This document shows positions 9,103 to 18,289 of a DNA stretch of 64,000 bases, piece by piece. The notes beneath the pieces are model-generated. The model worked only from the letters and a program-made list of their open reading frames with translations, ran no database searches and was not told where the DNA came from. This DNA comes from UBA1926 sp002337215 (GTDB lineage: Bacteria > Planctomycetota > Phycisphaerae > Phycisphaerales > UBA1924), in NCBI GenBank assembly GCA_963973795.1, contig CAXBAF010000006.1:1-64000 (forward strand), given 5' to 3'. Made by a program: the position numbers and the translations under genes. Position 1 is the first letter of the stretch; the number at the start of each line of letters is the position of its first letter.

Positions 9103-12100
9103 CAGTCACCTTCCCGGCCCGGGACGCGTCCCCCGCCAAGCGCCGAGAGCCGTTCACGGGCCGCGGCCGCCCACTCGCTCTCAGTAAACCGTCCGACGAC
9201 GTCGCGGTACTGCGACCGCGCCTCGCCGATCTTCCCGATCGCCTCGAAACACCGGCCCGCCTCATAGAGCGCCGCGGCGCTCCACTCGGGCTCGGCGTAC
9301 AGAATGTCCACACGCAAAAGCTCGCGGACGGCCTCCTCGTGCCGCCCCTGCGCGAACAGGCACTCGCCGATCTGGAACTGCGCCCGCGCCGCGGTGGCGC
9401 CGCGGTGCGAATCGGTCACCAGGCGGTAGTGCGACATCGCCCCCTCGGGATCGCCCGCGTTCTCCGCGGCCCACCCGAGACCGAACCGGGCACGGAACCA
9501 ATCGCTGGAATCGGGGTACGTCTCCAGATACGTCGTGTACGCCGCGGTGCTCTCCGTCCATCGCTGCGCCGCGCCCTGGGCTTCCCCGAGCCGCAGCAGC
9601 GAGGGGGCGTGCTCCGCTGATTCCGGAGCGGTCAGCACGATAACGGCGAACCGGTCCGCCGCCGCCGACGCACGCCCCACGGCGAGCAGGGACTCGGCGA
9701 GGAGGAACCGCGTCGCCGTCGTGAGTTCGTGTGAATCGCACGCCGGAGTGGAACCATCGAGCAGGTCGATGACTGCCTGATGCTCGCCGAGACTGAAACG
9801 TGCCCACACGGCTTGGTAGCGTGCGGCGTCGCACAGCGCCGCAGGGAGCGACGCCGATTCGAAGAGCGAGTCGAGGACATCGATCGCTTCAGCGTGCCGC
9901 GACTCTTCGATCATGATCGACGCCAACTCAATGGTTGCTCGCGACGCGATGCCGTTGCTGCGGGCGGACGCGCCCAGCGCCGCGAGCATCCGCTGAGCGT
10001 CGTTGGATCGGCCGGTCTCGTTGAGCGCGCGGGCGTGTTCGAGACGGACCAGTTCAGCGAGGCCCGGATCAAGGGAATCGAACTCGAGTCGATCGAACTC
10101 GGTGCACGCCGCGATCGACCGGCCCGCGCGAAGGCACGCGATGCCCCGCCACGCGATCCGTTCTGCAAGTTCCCCGGGCTCCGAAGGGCTCAGCAGGGCA
10201 ACCGCGTCATCCGCCCTTTGCAGATCGAGCAGCCCGCGTGCTCGATCGATTCGCAACGGCGTGTCGTCGCCCAGAATGCTCTCCGCATCGGCCAGATGCC
10301 GGATCCCGGCCTCCGGGTCGCCGCGTCGCAACGCGATGGCACCGAGTCGACGGAGCGCGTGCCCCTCGAATCGAGATCCGGGGTGTTCTTCCAGCAGCCC
10401 AGAGAAGACCTGGGCCGCCTCGTCATCGCGTCCCATCTGTTCCAGCGACTGCCCGATCTCGAACGTCGCGTGCACGGCGTGCGGGCCATCCTCACGGGCC
10501 AGCGGCTCGAACCACGCCATCGCCTCCTCGGTCTCATCGAGCCGAGCGAGCGCGAGCCCGAGCTTCATGCCCGTGTCGTCCCGGTTCGGCCCGGCCAAGT
10601 CGTCGGCCTCGAGCGCACGTCGAAAATACGCAGCGGCGCGGTCCCAGTCATTGTCCTGAAACGCGATGGATCCCAACGCGGTCAGCGCCGGCGCGTAGCG
10701 CTTGTCTGTTCCGGTCCCGGTCGTGTCCGCGTCGCTCACCGCATCGTTGTCGGCATCGACCACGCGTTCCAACACCCGTTTCGCTTCGGCGGACCGGCCC
10801 GCGCGATAGAGGCTCATGCCGAGCCTGTATTCGGCCTGTCCACGGAGCCCCTCCCGGAGCTCATCAGCCGAGTGCAATTCTCGGAAGACGCGCAATGCCG
10901 CGTCCGCGTCGTCGCCGCGGTAGTGGGCCTCGCCGAGGACGAACGCCGCGTCGGCGGCCAGCTCATGCTCGGGATATCGCCGGAGCAGTCGCTCGGCGAG
11001 CCTGATCGCTCGGGAGAAATCACCCGCCGAGAGCGCGAGCGTCGCCTCGGTGTACAGCGCGTCGGCGACAAGCGGGTGATCCGAAAACTCCTTGCGGAAC
11101 GACTCGAACGCGCGTCGCGACCGCTCGGTCTGTCCATCCTGCGCGAGAGAGTCCGCGAGGTCGTACGCCATCCGGGCCCGAAGCGGGCTCTCCGGATACG
11201 CATCGAGCGCCTCGTCAAGGCGAGCCGCGGCCTGTTCCGCATCCCCCACGCGGAGAGAGGTCTGCGCGAGCCAGTAGGCTGCGCTGTCGCGGAGTTCATT
11301 CTCCTTCGCGGCGTCCTCGAAGTGCACCGCCGCGTTTCCGGGTTGACCGAGATCGAGCGAAGAGATCCCGAGTTCGAGCGAGACGCTCCCCCGCCGGTAG
11401 TCGGGAGCCTCGCGGCGGAGCGCCGCCAGCAGTTCCACGGCTTCGTCGGGGTCTCCCAGGGTGCGAGACAACGAGGCGAGCCCGAGCATCGCGTCGTGAC
11501 GAACCGGCGCGATGCTCGCCGTCAACGCGTCGCGGAACGCGGGCTCCGCGTCCCTGAATCGGCCCGACGCTTCCAGCGACCGCGCGAGCCTGAGTGAGGA
11601 CTGCTGCGAGATCGCGTCACCCTTCGCGTCGGCGAGCGACGCGAACAGCCGAGTCGCATCGGCGTGCGCGCCGAGCGTTGCGTGAGAGACCGCCGCGAAG
11701 AACCGTGCCCGTTTGGCGGACTCTGAATCAAGGGTGTCTTCGTCCAGCATTCCCGAAATTCGGTCGTGGAGCCGGATCGCCGCGCGGTGGTCCCCCGCCC
11801 GGTTGAGGCTTTCAACCGCGAGCGAACGGGCTGTTCCAGACGATGGGTGGTCCGGATAGTGCCGCAAGAACACCTCGAACGCATCGGCACTTTCGGCGAA
11901 TCGGCCGAGCCTGTGGAGCGCATGGGCTCGGAGGATGCCCGACTCGGCGGCGAACCGAAACTCGTTCCCGGTCTCGAGTTCATCGATCGCCTCGATCGCA
12001 TGCTCGTGATCCCCGGATCGAAACAGCGCAACGGCGAGCCCATAGCGCGCCTCGTCCCGCGCCGCAGGGTCGTCGAGCGTTTGCAGGGCAACCCGATATT

Positions 12101-12254
12101 CCGCGATCGCCTCTTCGTGAAGCCGGCGCTCCAGCAGGCCGTTGGCGGTCCATAGTGCCTGGTCACCCTTCGGGCTCCCCAAAGCGGGTGTGCACATACT
12201 CACGCCAACAATCAGAATGCAGCCGCATCGTGCCCGGAACGGGATCGGTGTCAT
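9102..12254 (-). CDS. Secreted tetratricopeptide-repeat protein (1050 aa)
   Basis: ATG 12254 is preceded by AGGAGGA and starts a signal peptide (MTPIPFRARCGCILIVGVSM, end near ALGS). The rest is almost entirely helical TPR/Sel1-like repeats, about two dozen, with the pattern A-x2-Y/F-L-x-A-x2-A-x-Y/F-P-x-S/H. Unit endings of the form YPDSSDWFRARFGLGWAAE recall the outer-membrane-associated YbgF/CpoB and BamD repeats. It is the first gene of the TPR-exbB-exbD-TonB-like operon and overlaps exbB by ATGA. A periplasmic scaffold linking motor and envelope is a reasonable inference, like CpoB with the Tol system, but the protein is about four times longer. Confidence 0.9.
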   Translation of the reverse strand: MTPIPFRARCGCILIVGVSMCTPALGSPKGDQALWTANGLLERRLHEEAIAEYRVALQTLDDPAARDEARYGLAVALFRSGDHEHAIEAIDELETGNEFRFAAESGILRAHALHRLGRFAESADAFEVFLRHYPDHPSSGTARSLAVESLNRAGDHRAAIRLHDRISGMLDEDTLDSESAKRARFFAAVSHATLGAHADATRLFASLADAKGDAISQQSSLRLARSLEASGRFRDAEPAFRDALTASIAPVRHDAMLGLASLSRTLGDPDEAVELLAALRREAPDYRRGSVSLELGISSLDLGQPGNAAVHFEDAAKENELRDSAAYWLAQTSLRVGDAEQAAARLDEALDAYPESPLRARMAYDLADSLAQDGQTERSRRAFESFRKEFSDHPLVADALYTEATLALSAGDFSRAIRLAERLLRRYPEHELAADAAFVLGEAHYRGDDADAALRVFRELHSADELREGLRGQAEYRLGMSLYRAGRSAEAKRVLERVVDADNDAVSDADTTGTGTDKRYAPALTALGSIAFQDNDWDRAAAYFRRALEADDLAGPNRDDTGMKLGLALARLDETEEAMAWFEPLAREDGPHAVHATFEIGQSLEQMGRDDEAAQVFSGLLEEHPGSRFEGHALRRLGAIALRRGDPEAGIRHLADAESILGDDTPLRIDRARGLLDLQRADDAVALLSPSEPGELAERIAWRGIACLRAGRSIAACTEFDRLEFDSLDPGLAELVRLEHARALNETGRSNDAQRMLAALGASARSNGIASRATIELASIMIEESRHAEAIDVLDSLFESASLPAALCDAARYQAVWARFSLGEHQAVIDLLDGSTPACDSHELTTATRFLLAESLLAVGRASAAADRFAVIVLTAPESAEHAPSLLRLGEAQGAAQRWTESTAAYTTYLETYPDSSDWFRARFGLGWAAENAGDPEGAMSHYRLVTDSHRGATAARAQFQIGECLFAQGRHEEAVRELLRVDILYAEPEWSAAALYEAGRCFEAIGKIGEARSQYRDVVGRFTESEWAAAARERLSALGGGRVPGREGD

Positions 12255-12347
12255 GTCTTCCTCCTGCGCCACACGCGACTGCACCGGTGCGCGCACCGGT
12301 TCCATGCGTACGAGGAGTCGGTTTGGAAGATGCTCCGGCGGATTTCA

Positions 12348-12365
12348 GAAGTTTGTCTCAACTTC
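12348..12365 (-). terminator. Hairpin downstream of uxuA
   Basis: GAAGTT (12348-12353) and AACTTC (12360-12365) form a 6-bp stem with a 6-base loop, 40 bases after the uxuA stop. There is no run of T on the reading strand, so this is at best a weak terminator or a regulatory site before the TPR gene. Confidence 0.3.
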
Positions 12366-12405
12366 CGCAAAGAAGCGTCCCGGAGCCGACGACAGAGACG
12401 CCGGA

Positions 12406-13488
12406 TCAGCCACCGGCACACTCGATCCCATCGAGTGCTCCGAGCAGATACGCCGCCCCCAACGCGCGGTCATACAGCCCGTAGCCCGGTGTTCCCGTTT
12501 CGCCCCAGATCATCCGGCCGTGGTCCGGCCGCATGGGCCCGCGGAACCCGCCCCGGACCAGTTCGCGGAGCACCGCCGGCAGATCGACATCGCCGAATGC
12601 ACGCGGGTGGGCCGATTCGTGGAAGACACGGCGCCCGGTCGTTTTCACGTTCCGCGCATGCACAAACGACACGCGCGACGCCAGTTCCGTCGCCCCCGCC
12701 ACCAGGTCGTTCGCCGGATCGCACCCCAGCGAACCGGTGCAGTACGTAAGCCCGTTCGCCGGGTCGTCCGCCAGGCCGCACACCTTCTTCATCGCCGCTG
12801 GGCTGGTGATGATCCGGGGAAGCCCCAGCACCGACCAGCAGGGGTCGTCGGGGTGGATCCCGAGCCTGATCCCCAGCGACGCCGCGACCGGCGTCACCCG
12901 TTCCAGGAACGCCCCGAGCGCGTCCCACAGCCCGCCCTCACCCCGCGCCTGATACCGCTGACGCAGGGAACCGAAACGGCTGAAATCCAGGTGGTCCCAC
13001 GCGGGCAGGTTCCTCGCCTCGCCGCTCTCGACCTTCTTCTCAAAGTCAGGCATCGCCGCGTCGTCGTACGCCAGGGTCGTCGAGCCGTCGTCGAGCGGCA
13101 TCGCCAGATCCGTCCGGATCCAGTCCGACACCGGCATGAAGTTGTAGCACACGACCTTCACGCCGCACGCCGCCACCGCTTCGAGCGAAGCGCACCACGC
13201 GTCGGCGTGCCGCGTCGCGTCGTCGCCCGCGAGCTTGATCTCCTCCGAGACCGCAATCGACTCGATCACGTCCAGCGAGAGCCCCGCGCCTTCCGCCTCG
13301 TCACGCAGCGCCGCCACCCGGTCGGCCTGCCACGCCTCGCCCGCCGGGACGCCCGACACGGCGCTCACCACACCTGTCACGCCCGGCACCTGCCGCATAT
13401 GCGACAGGGGCACCGGGTCGCCAGGTCCGTACCACCGCATCGTCATCGTGATCGGACAATCCCCGGCCTGCGTGCTCGCGTCGTTCAT
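12406..13488 (-). CDS. uxuA: Mannonate dehydratase, UxuA family
   Basis: A 360-residue cytoplasmic TIM-barrel enzyme that dehydrates D-mannonate to 2-keto-3-deoxygluconate (KDG) in the hexuronate pathway. Family motifs are intact: TMRWYGPGDPVPLSHMRQVP at the start, YNFMPVSDWIRTDL near residue 115, GIHPDDPCWSVLGLPRII, SVSFVHARNVK, and a C-terminal RPDHGRMIWGE. Length matches UxuA (~360-390). It lies 110 bases downstream of xylA on the same strand. A second, unrelated mannonate dehydratase of the ManD type is encoded at 34290-35498. The location next to xylose genes suggests use of glucuronoxylan-type products. Confidence 0.95.
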   Translation of the reverse strand: MNDASTQAGDCPITMTMRWYGPGDPVPLSHMRQVPGVTGVVSAVSGVPAGEAWQADRVAALRDEAEGAGLSLDVIESIAVSEEIKLAGDDATRHADAWCASLEAVAACGVKVVCYNFMPVSDWIRTDLAMPLDDGSTTLAYDDAAMPDFEKKVESGEARNLPAWDHLDFSRFGSLRQRYQARGEGGLWDALGAFLERVTPVAASLGIRLGIHPDDPCWSVLGLPRIITSPAAMKKVCGLADDPANGLTYCTGSLGCDPANDLVAGATELASRVSFVHARNVKTTGRRVFHESAHPRAFGDVDLPAVLRELVRGGFRGPMRPDHGRMIWGETGTPGYGLYDRALGAAYLLGALDGIECAGG

Positions 13489-13518
13489 GCCGCGATGATA
13501 CCCGGGGCCGCACCTGTT

Positions 13519-13571
13519 CCATGCGACTCAAGACGCATGGTGTCCGGATCCGCAAAGCCGTCCGGCGGCTT
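13519..13571 (-). terminator. Tandem hairpins between xylA and uxuA
   Basis: Two perfect inverted repeats occupy the gap: CCATGCG/CGCATGG (13519-13540, 8-base loop) and AAGCCG/CGGCTT (13555-13571, 5-base loop). They may terminate or attenuate xylBA transcription, or stabilise the message ahead of uxuA. No T-tract is present. Confidence 0.35.
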
Positions 13572-13598
13572 CAGGCTCACCCCCTCGCCGTTGCGATC

Positions 13599-14789
13599 TC
13601 ACCGCCCCATCAGGATCTCCATCGTCCGTTGATCCAACGCCTCGTACGGCAGGCGGCGCGCTGTCATCGCCTTACGATCGAAGCTCCGTTGCCGGAGCGC
13701 TCGCGCCGTCTCCGGGGAGTACGACTCCGGCGCGCCGTCGCCGCCCGTCAGCCCGCCCTGGGGGAGCTCGGCGAGCAGTTTCTTGATTGTCTCGTCGCTG
13801 TTCCACCGCGCCGCAACGTCGCGGAGCGCCAGGTAGGTTCGCATCGAGCCGCGTGCAAACTCCACAACGTCCGTCCGGTCACTCGACCGGTACGCGTGGC
13901 TGTCGAAGTGCTTGTAACCGCTGTAGCCGTGGTCTTCGAGCAATTTGACGAGAAAGAACGCCGCCTTGGGGCTTTCGGACCCGAACCGGAAGTCCTGGTC
14001 GTACCGCCCGTACGCCTGGTCGTTTAGGTCGATGTGGAACAGTTTTCCTTGCCAGAGCGCCATCGCGACGGCGTGCGAGAAATTCAGCCCCGCCATGTGC
14101 TCGTGCGCCACTTCGGGGTTTACACCCACCACGCTCGGGTCATCCAACGACGCGATGAACGCGAGGCAATGGCCCACCGTTGGAAGAAAGATGTGCCCCC
14201 GAGGCTCGTTGGGCTTGGGCTCGAGGGCGAACCTGTAGCCGTACCCCTTGTCGGCGCTGTACCCGACCAGAAAATTCACCGCGTCGCGGTACCGCTGCAG
14301 CGATTCGACGGGGTCCTTCGCGGCGTCGGTCTCGCACCCCTCACGCCCGCCCCACATCACATAGACATCCGCGCCGAACTCGGCCCCGAGGTCCATCGCA
14401 CGCATCGTCTTGTGCACCGCGTACGCGCGCACATCCGCGTCGTTGCTCGTGAACGCGCCGTCCTTGAAGACCGGGTCGCCGAACAGGTTCGTCGTCGCCA
14501 TGCAGACGCGCAGCCCCGTGCGGCCGAGGGCCGCGCGGAAGTCCTTCTTGATCCTCGCCGCCTCCGCCTCGGTCGCGTCGATCGGGATCAGGTCGTTGTC
14601 GTGGAAGTTCACGCCCAGCACACCGTTGGTGTCGCCGCCCGCCTCCCCGAGGAGTTCAACGATCTCGGCGGGGCTCAGCGGCGGACGCGTCTCCAAGCCG
14701 AACGGGTCGCGCCCGGGGTTGCCCACGGTCCAGAGGCCGAACGTGAACTTGTCGACTGGAGTTGGTTTCAGGTCGTTCCTCGAAGCCAT
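13599..14789 (-). CDS. xylA: Xylose isomerase
   Basis: A 396-residue class I (actinobacterial-length) xylose isomerase converting D-xylose to D-xylulose. ATG 14789 follows AGGAGCG; the 19 residues before it have shadow-like composition. Visible motifs are KFTFGLWTVGNPGRDPFG, the catalytic-His segment GVNFHDNDLIP, metal-ligand segments ALEPKPNEPRGH and GVNPEVAHEHMAGLNF, HIDLNDQ, and KHFDSHAYR. It lies 43 bases after xylB, forming a xylBA operon with uxuA further downstream. Xylose may come from xylan side products of the same island. Confidence 0.96.
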   Translation of the reverse strand: MASRNDLKPTPVDKFTFGLWTVGNPGRDPFGLETRPPLSPAEIVELLGEAGGDTNGVLGVNFHDNDLIPIDATEAEAARIKKDFRAALGRTGLRVCMATTNLFGDPVFKDGAFTSNDADVRAYAVHKTMRAMDLGAEFGADVYVMWGGREGCETDAAKDPVESLQRYRDAVNFLVGYSADKGYGYRFALEPKPNEPRGHIFLPTVGHCLAFIASLDDPSVVGVNPEVAHEHMAGLNFSHAVAMALWQGKLFHIDLNDQAYGRYDQDFRFGSESPKAAFFLVKLLEDHGYSGYKHFDSHAYRSSDRTDVVEFARGSMRTYLALRDVAARWNSDETIKKLLAELPQGGLTGGDGAPESYSPETARALRQRSFDRKAMTARRLPYEALDQRTMEILMGR

Positions 14790-14832
14790 CGTCTCGCTCC
14801 TGGGATGCGCTCTGCGCCCGCCCGATCGACAT

Positions 14833-16395
14833 TCAGTTGACCTCACCCCGCGCCACGCCGGCGAGGGCCCCGAACGCGGGTTTCAGGTCGGCGTAGAGCC
14901 GGTTATAGACGCGCCGCGCCGCGTCGAGTTCCGGTGACCGTTCCGGCATCGTGGGCTCGGTCAGCGACACCCACTTTTCGGCGATCTCATCGACGCTCAC
15001 GAACGCGTTCACGCCGAATGCGCCCAGCGCCGCGGCCCCGAGCGCGGACCCCTCGTTGACCTTGAGCCCCACGACCGGCAGCCCAGTCGCGTCCGCAAGA
15101 ATCTGACGCCAGAGGGGCGACTTTGCCCCACCCCCCGTGACCCGCAATCGATCGGGGCGGCCCGAGACGTCCTCGACGATGCGCGTGATCTGCGCCAGCC
15201 CGAACGACACGCCCTCGAGCACCGCGCGCACGAGGTGCGCCCTCGTGTGGTTTCGGTTCAGCCCGATCCACGCGCCCCGCGCGTCCGGGTCCGGGATCGG
15301 GCAACGCTCACCCGTCAGGTAAGGCAGGAAGACCAGCCCACCGCAGCCCGGCTCGATGTCCCCCGCGCCGCGGACGAGCATCTCGACCGGCTCGTTCGGC
15401 GCGAGCACCGACCGCGCCCACTCCAGGCTCCCCGCTGCGCTGAGCATGCACCCGCTGAGCATCCATCGGCCCGGAGTCGCCCCCCGCCCGGTCGGATCGC
15501 AGAACAGGTTCAGCCGGCCCGGCGTGTCACCGTTGAGATCCGGCTCGCTCGTCTCGCTCGGTGCGAGGACCACACCGCTCGTCCCGAGGATCGCGAGCGC
15601 CTCGCCCGGCGAAACGACCCCCGCGCCCACCGCCGCCGCCTGGTTGTCGCCCGATCCGATCGCCAGCGGTGTGCCCTCGGGAAGGCCGGTTGCCTCCGAC
15701 GCCCAGGCCGTGACTTCGCCCACGATCGTGCCCGATTCGACCGCGTCCGGAAGCGTTGCGCGATCGATGCCGAGAGACGCGAGCGTGCGCTCGTTCCAGT
15801 CCCGTCGTTCATTGTCGAAGAGCATCGTCCCCGAACCCTCGCCGACGTCGGTCGCGAACGCCCCGGTCAGCGACAGCGCGATGTAGTCCTTGGGAAGACA
15901 CACCCCGGCGACCCGTGCGTGAATACCGGGTTCGTGCGCGCGCAACCAGAGCAGCTTTGGGGCCGTGAGCCCGCAGAGGGCGGAGCAGCCCGAGGCTTCG
16001 ACACTCGCCCGGCGGCCGCCCAGCGTCCGCTCGATCTCGTTCCGTTCCGGCTCGGTTCGTTGGTCATTCCACATCAGGGCGGGGCGCAGGGCGTCGATCG
16101 GTCGAGCGCCCGCGTGCTCCAGCGCTTCGGCATCGAGGAACACGGACCCGTGCATCTGCCCGCTCAGCCCGACCGATGCGATCTCGGATTCGATGCCCAG
16201 TGTGTCCATCAGCGCTCGCGTCGCCTTCGCGGTCGCATCCCACCATCTGAGCGGGGGCGTCTCGGCCCAATCCGCCCTGGGGCGGTCGAAGTCGAATGAC
16301 TCAGATGCCGACGCGACGACCGAGCCCGCGGGGTCGACAGCGACGACCTTCACCGCGGACGTGCCCAGATCGATCCCGATGTAGCAGGTGGTCAT
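14833..16395 (-). CDS. xylB: Xylulokinase (FGGY family)
   Basis: A 520-residue kinase phosphorylating D-xylulose for entry into the pentose phosphate pathway. ATG 16395 starts the FGGY phosphate-binding strand MTTCYIGIDLGTSAVKVVAV. Other family marks are the substrate loop SGQMHGSVFLD, LPKDYIALSLTGAFATD, the ATPase core GSGDNQAAAVGAGVVSPGEA followed by LGTSGVV, and the C-terminal RLRVTGGGAKSPLWRQILAD. Length is typical (~490-520). It is first in the minus-strand xylB-xylA-uxuA group and divergent from the TRAP transporter genes, with about 240 bases of shared upstream sequence. Confidence 0.95.
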   Translation of the reverse strand: MTTCYIGIDLGTSAVKVVAVDPAGSVVASASESFDFDRPRADWAETPPLRWWDATAKATRALMDTLGIESEIASVGLSGQMHGSVFLDAEALEHAGARPIDALRPALMWNDQRTEPERNEIERTLGGRRASVEASGCSALCGLTAPKLLWLRAHEPGIHARVAGVCLPKDYIALSLTGAFATDVGEGSGTMLFDNERRDWNERTLASLGIDRATLPDAVESGTIVGEVTAWASEATGLPEGTPLAIGSGDNQAAAVGAGVVSPGEALAILGTSGVVLAPSETSEPDLNGDTPGRLNLFCDPTGRGATPGRWMLSGCMLSAAGSLEWARSVLAPNEPVEMLVRGAGDIEPGCGGLVFLPYLTGERCPIPDPDARGAWIGLNRNHTRAHLVRAVLEGVSFGLAQITRIVEDVSGRPDRLRVTGGGAKSPLWRQILADATGLPVVGLKVNEGSALGAAALGAFGVNAFVSVDEIAEKWVSLTEPTMPERSPELDAARRVYNRLYADLKPAFGALAGVARGEVN

Positions 16396-16632
16396 GGTTC
16401 GGGTCCGACGAGACAGGTTTCGAGGCAAAGCGGGTGTGTTAGAAGGTGTCCGCTGTGATCGCGATCTTCGCCGATGACTATACACGATCCGGCTGATCTC
16501 TCCCTGCGAGCGTCGTATGACGATGCCCCACGCGCCGCCCGGTCCGATCGACGGCCGCGGAGTTGAGGACGCAGCGAAGCACGTCTACGCGGTGTTCGCG
16601 GACGCGGTGGTGTATGTCTCTATACTGGCTGC
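16396..16632. promoter_or_regulatory. Divergent control region of xylB and the TRAP operon
   Basis: This 237-base gap must hold promoters in both directions. A TATACT at 16621-16626 could be the -10 box for the TRAP genes; it would place the RNA start at about the GTG at 16633. On the other strand TATAGT (complement of 16478-16483) is a possible -10 for xylB. No convincing -35 boxes or clear operator palindrome were found. Confidence 0.35.
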
Positions 16633-17706
16633 GTGGATCGCACGATGTCGTCATTTCTTGCCGGGTTGCTGGTCGGCGCGGCGATCACCGCGGGGATCGC
16701 CGCGGTCGCGGTGCGCCTCGGCGCGGTTCAGCCGGCGGTTCTAACTCCGGCGAGCAGTGGATCGGTCGTCGCGGCGTCGGACGACCGAACGCCTCGGTTG
16801 CTCCGTCTCTCGCACAATCTCAACCGGGAGCATCCGGTTCACCTGGGTCTCGAGCGGTTCGCGGATCTTGTTCTGGACCGCACGGGTGGCCGGATCACGA
16901 TCCAGATCTTCCCGAACGGTGAACTGGGCGGCGAGACGGTGACGCTCGAGCAGTTGCAGTCGGGGACGCTCGACTTCGCGAAGGCGTCGGCCGCGCCGCT
17001 CGGGTCGTTTTCGCCGGATTTTTCGGTCTTCAGCGTCCCTTACGCGTTCCGGGGTGCGGACCACTACTGGGCGGTGCTCAACGGGCCGGTCGGGCGCGAG
17101 ATCCTCGCATCTCTCGACGGGCGCGGCCTGCACGGGTTGTGCTATCTGGATGCGGGCGCGCGCTCGTTCTATACCGCGAAGTCCCCGATCCTCGGCCCCG
17201 AAGATCTCCGGGGTCTCAAGATCCGCGTCATGGAGAGCGAGACGGCGATGGACATGGTCAGCGCGTTCGGCGCCGCGCCGACGCCGATGGCGTACGCCGA
17301 GTTGTACTCCGCCCTGCAGTCGGGTCTTGTCGACGGCGCGGAGAACAACCCGCCGAGTTTTTACAGCAGCCGACACTACGAGGTCGCGGCACACTACACG
17401 CTCAACGAGCACTCTCGTGTGCCCGACGTGCTCATCATGAGCGCGAAGGTGTGGCGCGATCTCGAGCCTTCGGCGAGAGCGATCATCGAGACCGCCGCGG
17501 CGGAGGCGTCGGCGTACCAGCGGGATCTGTGGACGGAGCGCACCGCCGAGGCGCTCGACGCGGTACGCGATCTGGGCGTGGAGGTTCGTTCGACGGATCT
17601 CGAGGACTTCGCCGCGGTCGTCGCGCCGCTGCGGGCGTCGTACACGGGATCCCGCACGGGCGAATTGCTGGAACGAATCGACGCCGTCGGGCGCGGCGGG
17701 GGGTGA
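16633..17706 (+). CDS. dctP: TRAP transporter solute-binding protein (DctP type)
   Basis: A 357-residue periplasmic binding protein. The N-terminal hydrophobic segment (SFLAGLLVGAAITAGIAAVAV) is a signal anchor or signal peptide. The mature domain starts LLRLSHNLNREHPVHLGLERF and carries the family signature GPEDLRGLKIRVMES, with Arg198 (counted from GTG) expected to pair with a substrate carboxylate. ALQSGLVDGAENNPPSFYSS is also typical. TRAP systems mostly carry organic acids. The operon partners, including a D-mannonate-oxidoreductase-like SDR, suggest a hexuronate or aldonate. GTG 16633 or ATG 16645 could be the start; a -10-like TATACT 6 bases before GTG raises the option of a leaderless message. 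Confidence 0.93.
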   Translation: MDRTMSSFLAGLLVGAAITAGIAAVAVRLGAVQPAVLTPASSGSVVAASDDRTPRLLRLSHNLNREHPVHLGLERFADLVLDRTGGRITIQIFPNGELGGETVTLEQLQSGTLDFAKASAAPLGSFSPDFSVFSVPYAFRGADHYWAVLNGPVGREILASLDGRGLHGLCYLDAGARSFYTAKSPILGPEDLRGLKIRVMESETAMDMVSAFGAAPTPMAYAELYSALQSGLVDGAENNPPSFYSSRHYEVAAHYTLNEHSRVPDVLIMSAKVWRDLEPSARAIIETAAAEASAYQRDLWTERTAEALDAVRDLGVEVRSTDLEDFAAVVAPLRASYTGSRTGELLERIDAVGRGGG

Positions 17707-17710
17707 CGCC

Positions 17711-18289
17711 TTGACCGATTCGTCTGCTCGACCGCGCACCGGCTCGGTGATCTACCGGTTCGAATCGGTGGTGGCGAGGGCGAACGCGTTCGCCGCGTCC
17801 GTTGCGTTGGTGCTGCTCACGCTCGATGTGCTTTACGGCGTTTCGACCCGGTTTCTGCTCGGCAACCAGGCCCGCTGGACGGAAGAGGCAGCGCGGCTGC
17901 TGCTGATCTGGGTCACGCTGCTGGGCGGGGCGATGACGTACAGCGGCAACGCCCACCTCGGTGTCGATCTTGTCGTGATGAGAATGGACCCCGGGGTCGC
18001 GCGGTTCTGCCGCAGGGCGGGCGCGGGCTTCGTCTATCTGTTCGCGGTCCTGGTCATGGTCGTCGGGGGTGGGACACTGTATGCGGAACGGCTCAGCTTC
18101 GGTCAGACCATGCCCGCGCTGGGGATAGGCCGAGCGTGGCAGTACCTCCCCGTGCCCATCGCGGGGGTGCTGATCGCGATCACGGCGGTGCGCGAGATTC
18201 TCGAGCCGTCCGCGCCGGCGTGCCACGACTTGGCGGGTGACCCGGCTTCCGGGCGCGGCGCGCCGACCGACGCGGGAGGGGCGGTATGA
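17711..18289 (+). CDS. dctQ: TRAP transporter small permease (DctQ type)
   Basis: A 192-residue inner-membrane protein with four TM helices, starting at TTG 17711, four bases after the dctP stop. It shows the DctQ pattern: ANAFAASVALVLLTLDVLYGV, then WTEEAARLLLIWVTLLGGAM (TM2 with the conserved W-E-x3-R segment), HLGVDLVVMRMD, and a C-terminal helix around residues 145-165. Its stop overlaps the dctM start (ATGA), so the subunits are translationally coupled. The polar tail of ~30 residues is longer than usual. Confidence 0.93.
   Translation: MTDSSARPRTGSVIYRFESVVARANAFAASVALVLLTLDVLYGVSTRFLLGNQARWTEEAARLLLIWVTLLGGAMTYSGNAHLGVDLVVMRMDPGVARFCRRAGAGFVYLFAVLVMVVGGGTLYAERLSFGQTMPALGIGRAWQYLPVPIAGVLIAITAVREILEPSAPACHDLAGDPASGRGAPTDAGGAV

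Noticed and set aside
9780..11597. 605-codon plus-strand open frame
   Set aside because: It is antisense to the TPR gene, which has a signal peptide, ribosome site and clear repeats; the Arg/Glu-rich translation has no recognisable fold.
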